64,000 nt of DNA from an uncultured Roseicyclus sp. (GTDB lineage Bacteria; Pseudomonadota; Alphaproteobacteria; Rhodobacterales; Rhodobacteraceae), in contig CAKZPN010000042.1 in assembly GCA_937139335.1 (NCBI GenBank), positions 1 through 64,000 on the forward strand. Direction: 5' to 3'. The notes beneath the pieces are model-generated. The model worked only from the letters and a program-made list of their open reading frames with translations, was not told where the DNA came from and did no database searches. Numbering within the stretch: position 1 is the stretch's first letter; each line of letters begins with the position of its first letter. A program made the position numbers and the translations under genes. Below, piece after piece: positions 52,046-61,112 of this stretch.

Positions 52046-52114
52046 GCGGGTCACAGCGCGTACACACCCCGTACACAGCGCGTGCACCGGACGCGCCCGA
52101 CGGAAGGATCCGCG

Positions 52115-52765
52115 ATGCGGCATCTGGAGGAAATCGAGAGCCGCCTCATGGCGCACCACCTGTCGGTCTTCGGCGGCTTCCACCCGGTGCCCGAGGACGG
52201 CGCGCCCGAAGGCTGCGCCACGCTGCTGATGCTGGGGCCGGCCGAGCCGGGGTTCTGGGCGCATGTGAGCGCCGAGCCGGAATTCGCGGACGAAAAGCCC
52301 GACCCGATGGACCGCTGGTCACGGCGGGTGATCGGGCGGTTGGCCTGCGACCTCGGGGCCAAGGCGCTCTTTCCCTTCGGCGGGCCGCCCTGGCGTCCCT
52401 TCATCGCCTGGGCAAAACGGACCGGGCGCGCCCATGCCAGCCCGGTGAGCCTGCTGGTCCATGACGCGGCCGGGCTGATGGTGTCCTACCGCGGCGCGCT
52501 GGCCTTGCGGGAGCAGATCGACCTGCCACCCCCGCCGCGGTCCCCCTGCGCGCCCTGCCCCCGCCCCTGCGAGACGGCGTGTCCCGTTGGCGCGCTGACC
52601 GCCGACGGCTATGACACCGGGGCCTGCCATGCCTTTCTCGAGACGTCGGCGGGACGTGACTGCCTCGAGCAGGGCTGCCGCGTGCGGCGGGCCTGCCCGG
52701 TCAGCGACGGATACGGGCGCCTGCCGGCACAATCGGCCTTTCACATGCGGAGCTTTCACCCATGA
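52115..52765 (+). CDS. QueG-like ferredoxin-type protein
   Basis: The protein has 216 residues. An N-terminal region (LSVFGGFHPVPEDGAPEGCATLLMLGPAEPGFW) resembles the QueG/Rossmann-like part of epoxyqueuosine reductase relatives. The C-terminal region has ferredoxin-like Cys clusters: CAPCPRPCETACPVGAL and CLEQGCRVRRACPV. It is much shorter than QueG (about 350 residues), lacks the corrinoid-binding region and is unlikely to be QueG. A GGAAGGA ribosome site precedes the ATG at 52115. It overlaps the SixA-type gene (ATGA). Function unknown. Confidence 0.75.
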   Translation: MRHLEEIESRLMAHHLSVFGGFHPVPEDGAPEGCATLLMLGPAEPGFWAHVSAEPEFADEKPDPMDRWSRRVIGRLACDLGAKALFPFGGPPWRPFIAWAKRTGRAHASPVSLLVHDAAGLMVSYRGALALREQIDLPPPPRSPCAPCPRPCETACPVGALTADGYDTGACHAFLETSAGRDCLEQGCRVRRACPVSDGYGRLPAQSAFHMRSFHP

Positions 52766-53262
52766 CCCTCACCCTGATCCTGACCCGGCACGCGAAATCG
52801 GATTGGGACGACCCGCGCCTGAGCGACCATGACCGGACGCTGAACGCGCGGGGCAAGCGCGACGCGCCGCGGGTCGGGGCGTGGCTATCGGCGCAGGGGC
52901 ATCTGCCGGACGCGGCGCTGGTGTCTTCGGCCCGGCGGACGCAGGAGACCTGGGAGTTGCTTTCGCCGGAGCTGGGGCGCGATGTGCCGATGACTGTGGT
53001 GCCGGGGCTGTATCATGCCGAGGCCGGGGATATCCTGACGCATCTTCGCGCGGCGACGGCGCCGGTGGTGATGGTGATTGGGCACAATCCGGGGATCGGC
53101 GAGTTCGCGCACCGGATCGTGGATGCGCCGGCCGCCCACCCAAGGTTCATCGACTACCCGACCTGCGCCACCCTGGTGGCGGAGTTCGCGGGCGACGACT
53201 GGGGTGCCGTCGACTGGTGGTCGGGCCGGGTGGTGGATTTCGTGGTGCCGCGCGACCTCTGA
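52762..53262 (+). CDS. SixA-like histidine phosphatase
   Basis: The protein has 166 residues. The catalytic RHAKSDWDD motif is in LTLILTRHAKSDWDDPRLSDHDRTLNARGKRDAPRVG, then VSSARRTQETWELL, and the second His in VMVIGHNPGIGEFAHRI. SixA-type enzymes remove phosphate from His residues of Hpt domains. No Hpt gene is nearby. It overlaps the previous gene by four bases and is convergent with aapP (29-base gap). Confidence 0.9.
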   Translation: MTLTLILTRHAKSDWDDPRLSDHDRTLNARGKRDAPRVGAWLSAQGHLPDAALVSSARRTQETWELLSPELGRDVPMTVVPGLYHAEAGDILTHLRAATAPVVMVIGHNPGIGEFAHRIVDAPAAHPRFIDYPTCATLVAEFAGDDWGAVDWWSGRVVDFVVPRDL

Positions 53263-53291
53263 GCGGCAGGGCTGCCCCCGCCGCCGCCGGG

Positions 53292-54095
53292 TCAGTGCCC
53301 GAGAATCTGGCTCAGGAACAGCTTGGTACGCTCGTTCTGCGGGTTGGTGAAGAACGGCTCGGGCTCGTTCTGTTCGACGATCTGGCCCTGGTCCATGAAG
53401 ATCACGCGGTTCGCGACCTGGCGGGCGAAACCCATCTCGTGGGTCACGCAGATCATCGTCATGCCTTCCTCGGCGAGCGCGATCATGGTGTCGAGCACCT
53501 CCTTGATCATCTCGGGGTCGAGGGCGGAGGTGGGTTCGTCGAAGAGCATGATGCGCGGCCGCATGCACAGCGACCGCGCTATGGCGACGCGCTGCTGCTG
53601 ACCGCCGGAGAGCTGGCCCGGATACTTGTGAGCCTGCTCGGGGATCTTCACCTTTTCGAGGAAATACATCGCGGTTTCCTCGGCCTCGCGCTTGGGCGTC
53701 TTGCGGACCCAGATCGGCGCGAGGGTGCAGTTCTCGAGGATGGTCAGATGCGGGAACAGGTTGAAGTGCTGGAACACCATCCCGACCTCGGACCGGATGC
53801 GGTCGATGTTCTTGATGTCGTTGGACAGCAGCGTGCCGTCGACGGTGATCTGGCCCTTCTGGTGTTCCTCCAGCGCGTTGATGCAGCGGATCAGGGTGGA
53901 TTTGCCCGAACCGGAAGGGCCGCAGACCACGATGCGTTCGCCGCGGTTCACCGTCAGGTTGATGTCGCGCAGCACGTGGAAGGTGCCGAACCACTTGTTC
54001 ATGCCGGTGATGTCGATGGCGATCTCGTCCGAGACCTTCATCTGCGACCGGTTGATCTGGCGCTCCTGCGCGGTGTTCGTGTGAGCTTCAGCCAT
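53292..54095 (-). CDS. aapP: General L-amino acid ABC transporter ATP-binding protein
   Basis: The protein has 267 residues. Walker [28 protein letters not shown]-loop [23 protein letters not shown], signature [40 protein letters not shown] and H-loop [18 protein letters not shown]. It powers uptake by AapQM with AapJ. The start at 54095 has a GGAGG ribosome site 8 bases upstream. Last gene of the aapJQMP operon; 13 bases after aapM. Confidence 0.97.
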   Translation of the reverse strand: MAEAHTNTAQERQINRSQMKVSDEIAIDITGMNKWFGTFHVLRDINLTVNRGERIVVCGPSGSGKSTLIRCINALEEHQKGQITVDGTLLSNDIKNIDRIRSEVGMVFQHFNLFPHLTILENCTLAPIWVRKTPKREAEETAMYFLEKVKIPEQAHKYPGQLSGGQQQRVAIARSLCMRPRIMLFDEPTSALDPEMIKEVLDTMIALAEEGMTMICVTHEMGFARQVANRVIFMDQGQIVEQNEPEPFFTNPQNERTKLFLSQILGH

Positions 54096-54108
54096 GGTCA
54101 GGTCCTCC

Positions 54109-55425
54109 TCAGCGGCGGTCGGTGGCGAGCTTGCGCTCGAGGAATTGCGAATAGCGGCTCATCGCGAAGCAGCAGACGAAGAAGCACAGCCCGATGAAGA
54201 TGAACAGCTCCCAGTAGATGCCGTTCCAGTCGGTGGTCGCCCGGATCGAGTTGGACAGGCCGATCGGGTCGAGAAGCCCGATGAACACCACCAGCGTCGT
54301 GTCCTTGAACAGGCCGATGAAGGTGTTGACGATGCCGGGGATGGAGATCTTCAGCGCCTGCGGCAGGATGATCAGGCGCATGGATTGCCAGTAGTCGAGG
54401 CCGAGACTGTCGGCGCCCTCGTACTGGCCGCGCGGCAGCGCCGCGAGACCGCCGCGGATCACCTCGGCCATGTAGGCGGAGGCGAAGAGCGTGACCATGA
54501 TGATGACGCGCAGCATCAGGTCGAAACTGGTGCCGGGCGGCAGGAAGTAGTTCAGGAGCAGCGAAGCGGTGAAGAGCCACACGATCAGCGGCACGCCGCG
54601 GATCACCTCGATGAAGATCACGCTGAACTTGTTGATGATGAAGAGGTCCGATTGCCGGCCGAGCGCCAGCAGGATGCCCAGCGGCAGTGACATGACGATG
54701 CCGGAGATGCCGATCACCAGCGCCAGCATGAAGCCGCCGAACTGGTTGGAGGCGATGGACCGTATGCCGATGGGCAGGATGTTGTCGAGCGCGCCGGCCA
54801 GCGGACCGACGAGGACGACCCAGTATATCAGCGGCACGAGGACGGTCGCGATCATGCCGCCGAGGTTGCCGATGACGGGCGTGGCGAATTTCAGCACCGC
54901 GTAGCCGATGCCGAAGCCTGCCGCGACCAGGACCGGGCCCCAGATCGAGCCGCCCCAGAGCAGCCAGTAGCACAGGAAGGGGGCGGCTGCGGTGAGATAG
55001 AGCAGCTGTTTCGGCGCGCGCTGGAACATGACCGGCGCAACGGCGAGGAAGAACACGAGGAGCGCCGCGACCGGGCGCCAGTAGACCTGCGGCGGGTAGA
55101 AGCCGAAGAGGAGCTGTTCCCAGCGATCACCCAGCACGGCCCAGCACGCGACGTTGGCGCCCTCGCCATAGAGGCTGTCGCGGATCGCGCGGCATTCGGT
55201 CAAGCTGTCCGCGTCCCAGATGCCGTAGACGATCCAGCCGAGGATGTGGCTCAGCACCCAGTAGATGATGAACAGCGACGCGATCGTGAGCAGCGCATTG
55301 AGCCAGGACGAGAACAGGTTGTCGCGCAGCCATTTGACGGCGCCCGCCTCGGTAATCGGCGGGGATTCTTCGGGGAGCATGGTGTCGCGGACATAGGCGA
55401 CGGTCTGGGCGTGAACTTCGCTCAT
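54109..55425 (-). CDS. aapM: General L-amino acid ABC transporter permease AapM
   Basis: The protein has 438 residues, about nine membrane segments. The permease core in the C-terminal half has the EAA loop [46 protein letters not shown]. The N-terminal extension with extra helices is usual for AapM. One-base gap to aapQ with an AGGAG ribosome site inside the end of aapQ. Confidence 0.96.
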   Translation of the reverse strand: MSEVHAQTVAYVRDTMLPEESPPITEAGAVKWLRDNLFSSWLNALLTIASLFIIYWVLSHILGWIVYGIWDADSLTECRAIRDSLYGEGANVACWAVLGDRWEQLLFGFYPPQVYWRPVAALLVFFLAVAPVMFQRAPKQLLYLTAAAPFLCYWLLWGGSIWGPVLVAAGFGIGYAVLKFATPVIGNLGGMIATVLVPLIYWVVLVGPLAGALDNILPIGIRSIASNQFGGFMLALVIGISGIVMSLPLGILLALGRQSDLFIINKFSVIFIEVIRGVPLIVWLFTASLLLNYFLPPGTSFDLMLRVIIMVTLFASAYMAEVIRGGLAALPRGQYEGADSLGLDYWQSMRLIILPQALKISIPGIVNTFIGLFKDTTLVVFIGLLDPIGLSNSIRATTDWNGIYWELFIFIGLCFFVCCFAMSRYSQFLERKLATDRR

Positions 55426-55426
55426 C

Positions 55427-56854
55427 TCAGCGCTCCTTCAGTTTCACGGAGGAGTTGTAGAAGTTCATCACGCTGGAGATGATCAGCGACGTGATGAGGT
55501 AGAAGGTACCCAGAAGCAGCATCCCCTCGAGCTCGCGGCCGGTCTGGTTGATGGTGATGCCGCCCAGGGTCGCGCGGACGTCCATGTAGCCCACGGCTAT
55601 GGCCAGCGAGGAGTTCTTGGTCAGGTTCAGGTATTGCGAGATCAGCGGCGGGATGATCACTCGCAGGGCCTGCGGCAAGATCACCAGGTTCATCGTGCGG
55701 CTGGGGCGCAGGCCGAGCGCGAAGGCGGCCTCGCTCTGTCCCTTGGAGATGGCGAGGATGCCGCCGCGCACGATCTCGGCGATGAAGGCGCCGGTGTAGA
55801 GCGCCAGCGCGAACCACAGCGCGACCAGCGAGTTGCGCAGGTGAATGCCCTCGCCGAAGTTGAAGCCCTGCAACTGCGGGTACTGGAACTGCGCCCCGAG
55901 CACGACAAGGACCGCGATGACCGGCAGGAAGATCGCGCCGACCTGCATCCAGAACGAGCCGGTGGGGCGGACGCCCGTCGCCTCCTGCTTGACGGTGGCC
56001 CAGCGCGAGATGAACCGAGCGCCGACCACACCGGCCACGAAGACGCCGAGGATCACCAGCCAGTCGAGCCCGGAGGAGGTGGGGATGATGTCGCCCTCGG
56101 CCAGATTGCCGCCGGAGGTCTGCGTGGCGCCGGGGCCGCCGGACTGTTCGGCATCGGCGTCGACGCCGGCACCGCCGGTGGCGATGCGGCTGCTGCCGTA
56201 GGTGCCGACCGCGTTGGTGCGCGGCGCGGCCTCGACCGGGGCCTCGACGGGCGCCTGTTCGATCTCGTTGCCGCCAAGCGAGCGGCTGAACACGACATTC
56301 GGCACGTAGATGCCGCGGTTGGTCACGGCCACGCTGTCGAACAGGATCATCCGCGCGCTTCCATCCTCGCGGAAATCGCGGGGCTGCGGCATCGACTCGG
56401 TCATCACGGCGAAGATGACGAGGATCCACAGAAGCAGGGGGATGTTACGGAAACCTTCGACGTAGACGCCCATCAGGCGCGCCACGATCCAGTTGTTCGA
56501 CAGCCGCAGGACACCGGCGATCACGCCCAGCACGGTGGCGAGGATGCAGCCGAGGGCCGCGACAAGCAGCGTGTTCAGGATGCCGACGAAGGCCGCCCGC
56601 GCATGGGTGGAATTGTTACTGTATTCGACGAGGCGCTGGTTGATGTCATACCCCGCCCGCGTGCCGAGAAAGCCGAAATTGATCGGTTTGCCCAACGCAG
56701 CGAGGTTCTGCGCCGTGTTGTTGGCCAGCCAGTAGAAGGCCGACATGATCAGGATGAAGGCCACGACCTGGATCGTCATGGAGCGATACCGGGTGTCGTA
56801 GATCAGCTGGCTCAGGCGGAAGCCTTCGCTGGGCGGGTCGGTCATCGTCGCCAT
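55427..56854 (-). CDS. aapQ: General L-amino acid ABC transporter permease AapQ
   Basis: The protein has 475 residues. The EAA loop is IAEIVRGGILAISKGQSEAAFALGLRPSRTMNLVILPQALRVIIPP. Start MATMTDPPSEGFRLSQLIYDTRYRSMTIQVV. It pairs with AapM to form the pore. The periplasmic loop between helices (about 185-255) is longer than usual and rich in Gly/Ala/Glu (TNAVGTYGSSRIATGG ... GGPGATQTSGGNLAEGD), apparently an inserted disordered stretch. The gap to aapJ has a strong terminator, so aapQMP is expressed below aapJ. Confidence 0.95.
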   Translation of the reverse strand: MATMTDPPSEGFRLSQLIYDTRYRSMTIQVVAFILIMSAFYWLANNTAQNLAALGKPINFGFLGTRAGYDINQRLVEYSNNSTHARAAFVGILNTLLVAALGCILATVLGVIAGVLRLSNNWIVARLMGVYVEGFRNIPLLLWILVIFAVMTESMPQPRDFREDGSARMILFDSVAVTNRGIYVPNVVFSRSLGGNEIEQAPVEAPVEAAPRTNAVGTYGSSRIATGGAGVDADAEQSGGPGATQTSGGNLAEGDIIPTSSGLDWLVILGVFVAGVVGARFISRWATVKQEATGVRPTGSFWMQVGAIFLPVIAVLVVLGAQFQYPQLQGFNFGEGIHLRNSLVALWFALALYTGAFIAEIVRGGILAISKGQSEAAFALGLRPSRTMNLVILPQALRVIIPPLISQYLNLTKNSSLAIAVGYMDVRATLGGITINQTGRELEGMLLLGTFYLITSLIISSVMNFYNSSVKLKER

Positions 56855-56950
56855 GTCATCCCCCTGTGGATGCGCCGGATGCGGCTGTTTCGTGGTGCAC
56901 CTGAACAGGGCAACCCGGCCGCTTGTTGTATTGGCGTGAAAGCGCAGTGA

Positions 56951-56980
56951 GAAAGGGCGCGGACAATGCCGCGCCCTTTC
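56951..56980 (-). terminator. Terminator/attenuator between aapJ and aapQ
   Basis: GAAAGGGCGCGG and CCGCGCCCTTTC form a perfect 12-bp stem with six-base loop, 12 bases after the aapJ stop codon and 96 bases before aapQ. Partial termination here is expected to give more binding protein than permease. Confidence 0.85.
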
Positions 56981-56992
56981 AGGATCAGAGAG

Positions 56993-58012
56993 TTACCGGA
57001 ACGGCGGTGCGTAGAGCAGGCCGCCGTCGGTCCACTGGGCGTTCAGGCCGCGTGCGAGCCCGATCGGAGTGGATTCACCGATGTTGCCTTCGAAGATCTC
57101 GCCGTAGTTGCCGACGGCCGCGATCGCGCGCTGCATCCAGTCGGCGTCGAGGCCGATCATCGCGCCGAGGTCGCCCTCGGTGCCGAGGATCCGGTTGACC
57201 TCGGGGTTCTCGGTGCCGGCAGCAAGCTCGCCGACGTTGGCCGAGGTGATGCCGTATTCTTCAGCGGCGATCAGGCCGTTGAGGGTCCAGCGAACGATGT
57301 CACCCCATTCGTTGTCGCCATGACGCACGAGCGGGCCGAGCGGTTCTTTCGAGATGATCTCGGGCAGGATGACATGTGCCGAGGGATCCTCGAAGGTGGC
57401 GCGCGTTGCGGCCAGGCCCGAGGCATCGGTGGTGTAGACGTCGCAGGCACCGGCAAGGTACTGCTGCTGCGCCTCGGCGTTCGTCTCGATCGGCACGGGC
57501 TCGTAGCTCATGTTGTTCGAGGCGAAGAAGTCGGCGAGGTTCAGTTCGGTCGTGGTGCCGGTCTGGATGCAGACGGTCGCGCCGTCGAGTTCCAGCGCCG
57601 AGGACACGCCGAGTTCGCGCGGTGCCATGAAGCCCTGGCCGTCGTAGTAGTTCACGCCGACGAATTCGAACGCGAGGTCGGTGTCGCGGCTGAACGTCCA
57701 GGTGGTGTTGCGGGCCAGCATGTCGATCTCGCCCGAGGACAGCGCGGTGAAGCGGGTCTGGCCTGTGGTGGGGACGAATTCGACAGCGCTGGCATCGCCG
57801 AGAACGGCGGCGGCGACGGCGCGGCAGACGGCCACGTCGAAGCCCTGCCATTCACCGCTGGCGTCGGGTGCCGCGAAGCCGGTCAGACCGGTCGTCACAC
57901 CACAGTTCAGCGCGCCACGGGACTGGACTTGCTCCAGGGTCGACTGCGCCGACGCGATGCCGGCCGCAAGGCCGGCAACCGCGAGCGTGCCGAGAAATAC
58001 GGATTTGTTCAT
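56993..58012 (-). CDS. aapJ: General L-amino acid ABC transporter substrate-binding protein
   Basis: The protein has 339 residues. Signal peptide MNKSVFLGTLAVAGLAAGIASA ends at about residue 22. SBP_bac_3 landmarks: LNCGVTTGLTGFAAPDASGEWQGFDVAVCRAVAAAVLGDASAVEFVPTTGQTRFTALSSGEIDMLARNTTWTFSRD, typical of AapJ/BztA. The start at 58012 has a GGAAGAGG ribosome site; a longer frame adds no signal peptide. In the 235-base upstream region TTGACC followed after 17 bases by CCAATT is a weak candidate promoter. Confidence 0.97.
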   Translation of the reverse strand: MNKSVFLGTLAVAGLAAGIASAQSTLEQVQSRGALNCGVTTGLTGFAAPDASGEWQGFDVAVCRAVAAAVLGDASAVEFVPTTGQTRFTALSSGEIDMLARNTTWTFSRDTDLAFEFVGVNYYDGQGFMAPRELGVSSALELDGATVCIQTGTTTELNLADFFASNNMSYEPVPIETNAEAQQQYLAGACDVYTTDASGLAATRATFEDPSAHVILPEIISKEPLGPLVRHGDNEWGDIVRWTLNGLIAAEEYGITSANVGELAAGTENPEVNRILGTEGDLGAMIGLDADWMQRAIAAVGNYGEIFEGNIGESTPIGLARGLNAQWTDGGLLYAPPFR

Positions 58013-58247
58013 GTTAACCTCTTCCTGATGGACCGCCCTTTGGGCTGTGTTTTGGTTGCCCCAAGGGCCTTGGTAAAAGTCCGTGAGAGACAATTGCCTC
58101 TGCACCGATGCCAAATTGGGCAAATCTGGCGCAATAGGTCAAGGGCAACGGGCGCGCTTTCCGGCGGGTCACGCCAATGAAACGCCCAAAACCTCACCGT
58201 GTCGCCTGATATTTCGGCAGCAAGCGGCCCTTATTCCACAGGACGGG

Positions 58248-58964
58248 TCAGGCGCCCGTGGACAGGGCCCAGAAGCGGTCGGCCTGCAGGAACTGCGCGC
58301 GCTTTATTTCCATGGCCTCATCGGCCTCTTCGTCGCGGCCCCACTGTTCGATCTGCCACTCCTCATCGATTCGCGACATTGCCCAGGCCGTTTCCGGATC
58401 GAGGTGCCGCTCGGCCACGGCGAGACCCAGGATCAGCGATCCCGAGAGCGTGACGAGGTCGTGCAGCGCGGTGAGCTGGAAGGGGTCCAGCGCCGCCACA
58501 CGGGCCGACAGGGCGGCAAGGCTGGCTGGCGGCTGGTCCACGGGCAGGACGCCCCTGGTCGGCGTCAGGCGGGCGCCATGCGCCGCGGCGGCCCAGTCGA
58601 GGAGCGGATCCCAGGCCCGCGCCTGACGCTCGACCAGTTCGGGCGGGGTTTCGGCGCGGTGGCAGGTGAGGTCGGTCTCGGCATAGGCCGCGAGCATCGC
58701 GGCCACTTCGGGCTGTTGCGGGCGGACACGCTCGATGGCGGAGTTGGCGGCGCGGGTGACGGGCATGGTGAGCGGCTGGATCTCGTCCTGTTGCGCCTGC
58801 CATTCCTCGGCGATGGCCTCGGCCATGGCACGGGTCGGAACGACGAGGGGCAGCTTGCCCGGGGTCATAACCTGGCGCGCGTCGAGGAAGACGGCAAAGC
58901 CGCCCTCGGCCTCGCGCACCGAGACGTCGGTCCAGAACCGCTTTGCCTTCCACCCGCCGATCAT
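58248..58964 (-). CDS. ATP12 family F1-ATPase assembly chaperone
   Basis: The protein has 238 residues. ATP12 signature: KRFWTDVSVREAEGGFAVFLDARQVMTPGKLPLVVPTRAMAEAIAEEWQAQQDEIQPLTMPVTRAANSAIERV, then ETDLTCHRAETPPELVERQARAWDPLLDWA. The C-terminus has the ALHDLVTLSGSLILGLAVAERHLDPETAW and DEEWQIEQWGRDEEA segments. In mitochondria ATP12 binds the F1 alpha subunit; it occurs in alphaproteobacteria. The start at 58964 is chosen because ATGA overlaps the HAD stop; the ATG at 58976 is four codons earlier. Confidence 0.95.
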   Translation of the reverse strand: MIGGWKAKRFWTDVSVREAEGGFAVFLDARQVMTPGKLPLVVPTRAMAEAIAEEWQAQQDEIQPLTMPVTRAANSAIERVRPQQPEVAAMLAAYAETDLTCHRAETPPELVERQARAWDPLLDWAAAAHGARLTPTRGVLPVDQPPASLAALSARVAALDPFQLTALHDLVTLSGSLILGLAVAERHLDPETAWAMSRIDEEWQIEQWGRDEEADEAMEIKRAQFLQADRFWALSTGA

Positions 58965-59641
58965 GCCGGGGCACATATGCGTTCGAGGGCGGCTGGCAAG
59001 GCGTCGAAGCCGGTGAGCAATCCGGCTGCGCCGGCGCGGGTCAGCGCCTCGGGCGGGTGATAGCCCCAGGTGACGCCGAGGGTGTGGATGCCGGCGGCAA
59101 AGCCCATGTCGATGTCGAATGTGGTGTCGCCAATGATGACGGCGCGGGTCGCGGCGACGCCAGTGTCACGCAGGCATGCCCCCACCATCGAGGGGTGGGG
59201 TTTCGACGGGTGGTCGTCGGCCACCTGCACCGACTGGAAGAAGCCGCGGAGATCGTGGAGGTCGAAGATATGCTCCATCCCGCGGCGCGACTTGCCGGTG
59301 GCGATGGCGAGCAGGGTGTGATCCTCGGACGCCAGCAGTTCCAGGGCTGCGCGCGCACCGGGGAAGAGCGGGGAGAGTTTCGCGCCGTCGGGGGCGCGGC
59401 GGAGGGAGGCGAAGGCGTCCTTGTAGGCGGCGACGAGATCGTCCTGCGCCTCCGGGTGGTCGGGGGCGAGGCGGGCCATGGCGACGGGGAGCGACAGACC
59501 GACGATGGCGAGCGTAGCGGCGCGGCTGGGCGGCGGCAGCGCGTTGGCGGAAAATGCGGCCGCCATCGCGGCGAGGATGTGGCCCTGGCTGTCGATCAGC
59601 GTGCCGTCGACGTCGAAGATGACGAGGCGCAGATCGCTCAT
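58961..59641 (-). CDS. HAD family hydrolase, phosphoglycolate-phosphatase-like
   Basis: The protein has 226 residues. HAD motif I FDVDGTLIDSQG, motif II IATGKSRRG, motif III Lys in HPSKPHPSM and motif IV VIIGDTTFDIDMGFAAG. It is of the Gph/PGP size and cap type C1. Overlaps rluC and the ATP12 gene by four bases each. The true substrate could be phosphoglycolate or another small phosphoester; glcDEF lies elsewhere in the window. Confidence 0.92.
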   Translation of the reverse strand: MSDLRLVIFDVDGTLIDSQGHILAAMAAAFSANALPPPSRAATLAIVGLSLPVAMARLAPDHPEAQDDLVAAYKDAFASLRRAPDGAKLSPLFPGARAALELLASEDHTLLAIATGKSRRGMEHIFDLHDLRGFFQSVQVADDHPSKPHPSMVGACLRDTGVAATRAVIIGDTTFDIDMGFAAGIHTLGVTWGYHPPEALTRAGAAGLLTGFDALPAALERICAPA

Positions 59642-60681
59642 GCCTCGTCCTCGAACGGGTCCACGGGCACGTCGGCGGCGTGCCATTCCAGCGCGTCCCA
59701 GGTTTTCTGCATGTGCTGGGGCAAGGGCGCGGTGATGTTCAGCCGTGCGCCGGTGATCGGGTGGGTCAGGCTGAGCGAGCGGGCATGCAGGTGCAGTTTG
59801 CGGCTGATCTCGCCGCCCAGTTGCGCGCCCCAGCCGTCGCCGAGGTTCTCCTGCCCAGAGCCACCATACTTGCCGTCGCCCACGATCGGGTGGCCGATGG
59901 CGGCCATGTGGGCGCGCAACTGGTGCGTGCGGCCGGTGACGGGCACCAGCGCAACCCAGGCAGTGCGGGTGCCGAGCGCCGACAGCGTGGCGTAATCGGT
60001 GACGGCGCGCTTGGCGCCGTCGGTCTTGTCGACGGCGTCGGTGGGGATGGTGAGCATCTTTTCCCCCTCGCCCGCCGCGCCGTGGCCCGGCGCCTTCACC
60101 AGCCCGGTCTTGATCGTGCCCATGCGCGGGTGCGGCACGCCGGCGGTCGCGGCCCAGTAGATCTTGCGGGTGGCCTTGGCGCGCAACGCCTCTGTCAATG
60201 CCTGCGCGGCCTGGCGGGTGCGCGCGAGCAACAACACGCCCGAGGTGTCCTTGTCGAGACGATGGACGAGACGCGGCTTGTCGATGCCGTCGAAGATCAG
60301 CGCCTCGGCCAGCCCGTCGACGTGGCGGGTGTGGCCCGAGCCGCCCTGCGTCGGCAGACCCGGCGGCTTGTTGATCGCGATCAGGTGGTCGTCGCGGTAA
60401 AGGACAGCGGCGCGGATCATCGCGGCGTCAGCGTCCGAAACGCGGGCCTGTACCGGCGGCGCGGGGGCGTCGCTGTCGGGCAGCGGCGGGATGCGGATGG
60501 TCTGCCCGGCCTCAACCCGTGTTGCGGGCTTGGCGCGCGCGCCGTCGACGCGGATTTCACCCTTGCGGCACATCTTTTCGATGCGGCCCTGCGGGATGTG
60601 CGGGAACTGGCGGCGGAACCAGCGGTCGAGGCGCTGGTCGCCGTCGCCCGGTCCGACGGTGAGGGTCTGGACGCCGGTCAT
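59638..60681 (-). CDS. rluC: RluA-family 23S rRNA pseudouridine synthase
   Basis: The protein has 347 residues. An N-terminal S4 domain (DQRLDRWFRRQFPHIPQGRIEKMCRKGEIRVDGARAKPATRVEAGQTIRIP) binds RNA. The catalytic motif is RLVHRLDKDTSGVLLLARTRQAAQ with the conserved Asp. The C-terminus has VTGRTHQLRAHMAAIGHPIVGDGKYGG. The S4-containing layout is that of RluC/RluD; symbol rluC is the best fit but RluD cannot be excluded. Overlap with crcB by four bases. Confidence 0.92.
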   Translation of the reverse strand: MTGVQTLTVGPGDGDQRLDRWFRRQFPHIPQGRIEKMCRKGEIRVDGARAKPATRVEAGQTIRIPPLPDSDAPAPPVQARVSDADAAMIRAAVLYRDDHLIAINKPPGLPTQGGSGHTRHVDGLAEALIFDGIDKPRLVHRLDKDTSGVLLLARTRQAAQALTEALRAKATRKIYWAATAGVPHPRMGTIKTGLVKAPGHGAAGEGEKMLTIPTDAVDKTDGAKRAVTDYATLSALGTRTAWVALVPVTGRTHQLRAHMAAIGHPIVGDGKYGGSGQENLGDGWGAQLGGEISRKLHLHARSLSLTHPITGARLNITAPLPQHMQKTWDALEWHAADVPVDPFEDEA

Positions 60682-61052
60682 GCGAAGCTCCTGCCGAGGG
60701 CTAGGCCGAGAAAGAGGGCCGCGATGGAAAGGGTGACGTTGGCCAGCACATAGACCGCCGCCAGCCCCAGCGCGCCGCGTTCGTAGAGCGTGACGGCCTC
60801 GAGCGAGAAGGCGGAAAAGGTGGTGAAGCCGCCGAGGATGCCGGTGGCGACGAGCGGCGACAGATGCGTCAGCCCGCGCTGCGCGGCGGCGATGACGAAG
60901 AGGCCCATGAGGAACGAGCCGAGGATGTTCACCGTGAGCACGCCGAGCGGCATCGTCGTGTGCCCGAGCAGCCGCACGAGGCCGATGCCGGTGAGGTATC
61001 GGAGCACGGCGCCAAGGGCGCCGCCGAGGGCGATTTGCAGGACGGCGATCAT
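60678..61052 (-). CDS. crcB: Fluoride channel CrcB/Fluc
   Basis: The protein has 124 residues with four membrane helices. Family motifs: GGALGAVLRYLTGIGLVRL, GVLTVNILGSFLMGLF (N-x-x-G-S-F) and TGILGGFTTFSAFSLEAVTLYERG. It is a dual-topology dimer that exports fluoride. Overlaps rluC. No fluoride riboswitch pattern was seen in the 60 bases upstream. Confidence 0.95.
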   Translation of the reverse strand: MIAVLQIALGGALGAVLRYLTGIGLVRLLGHTTMPLGVLTVNILGSFLMGLFVIAAAQRGLTHLSPLVATGILGGFTTFSAFSLEAVTLYERGALGLAAVYVLANVTLSIAALFLGLALGRSFA

Positions 61053-61112
61053 GGCGGGGTGATGTGTCGGGGCGCTGGGGGAGTCAATGGGGCTGGGCTG
61101 AGGAGCGGCGCG

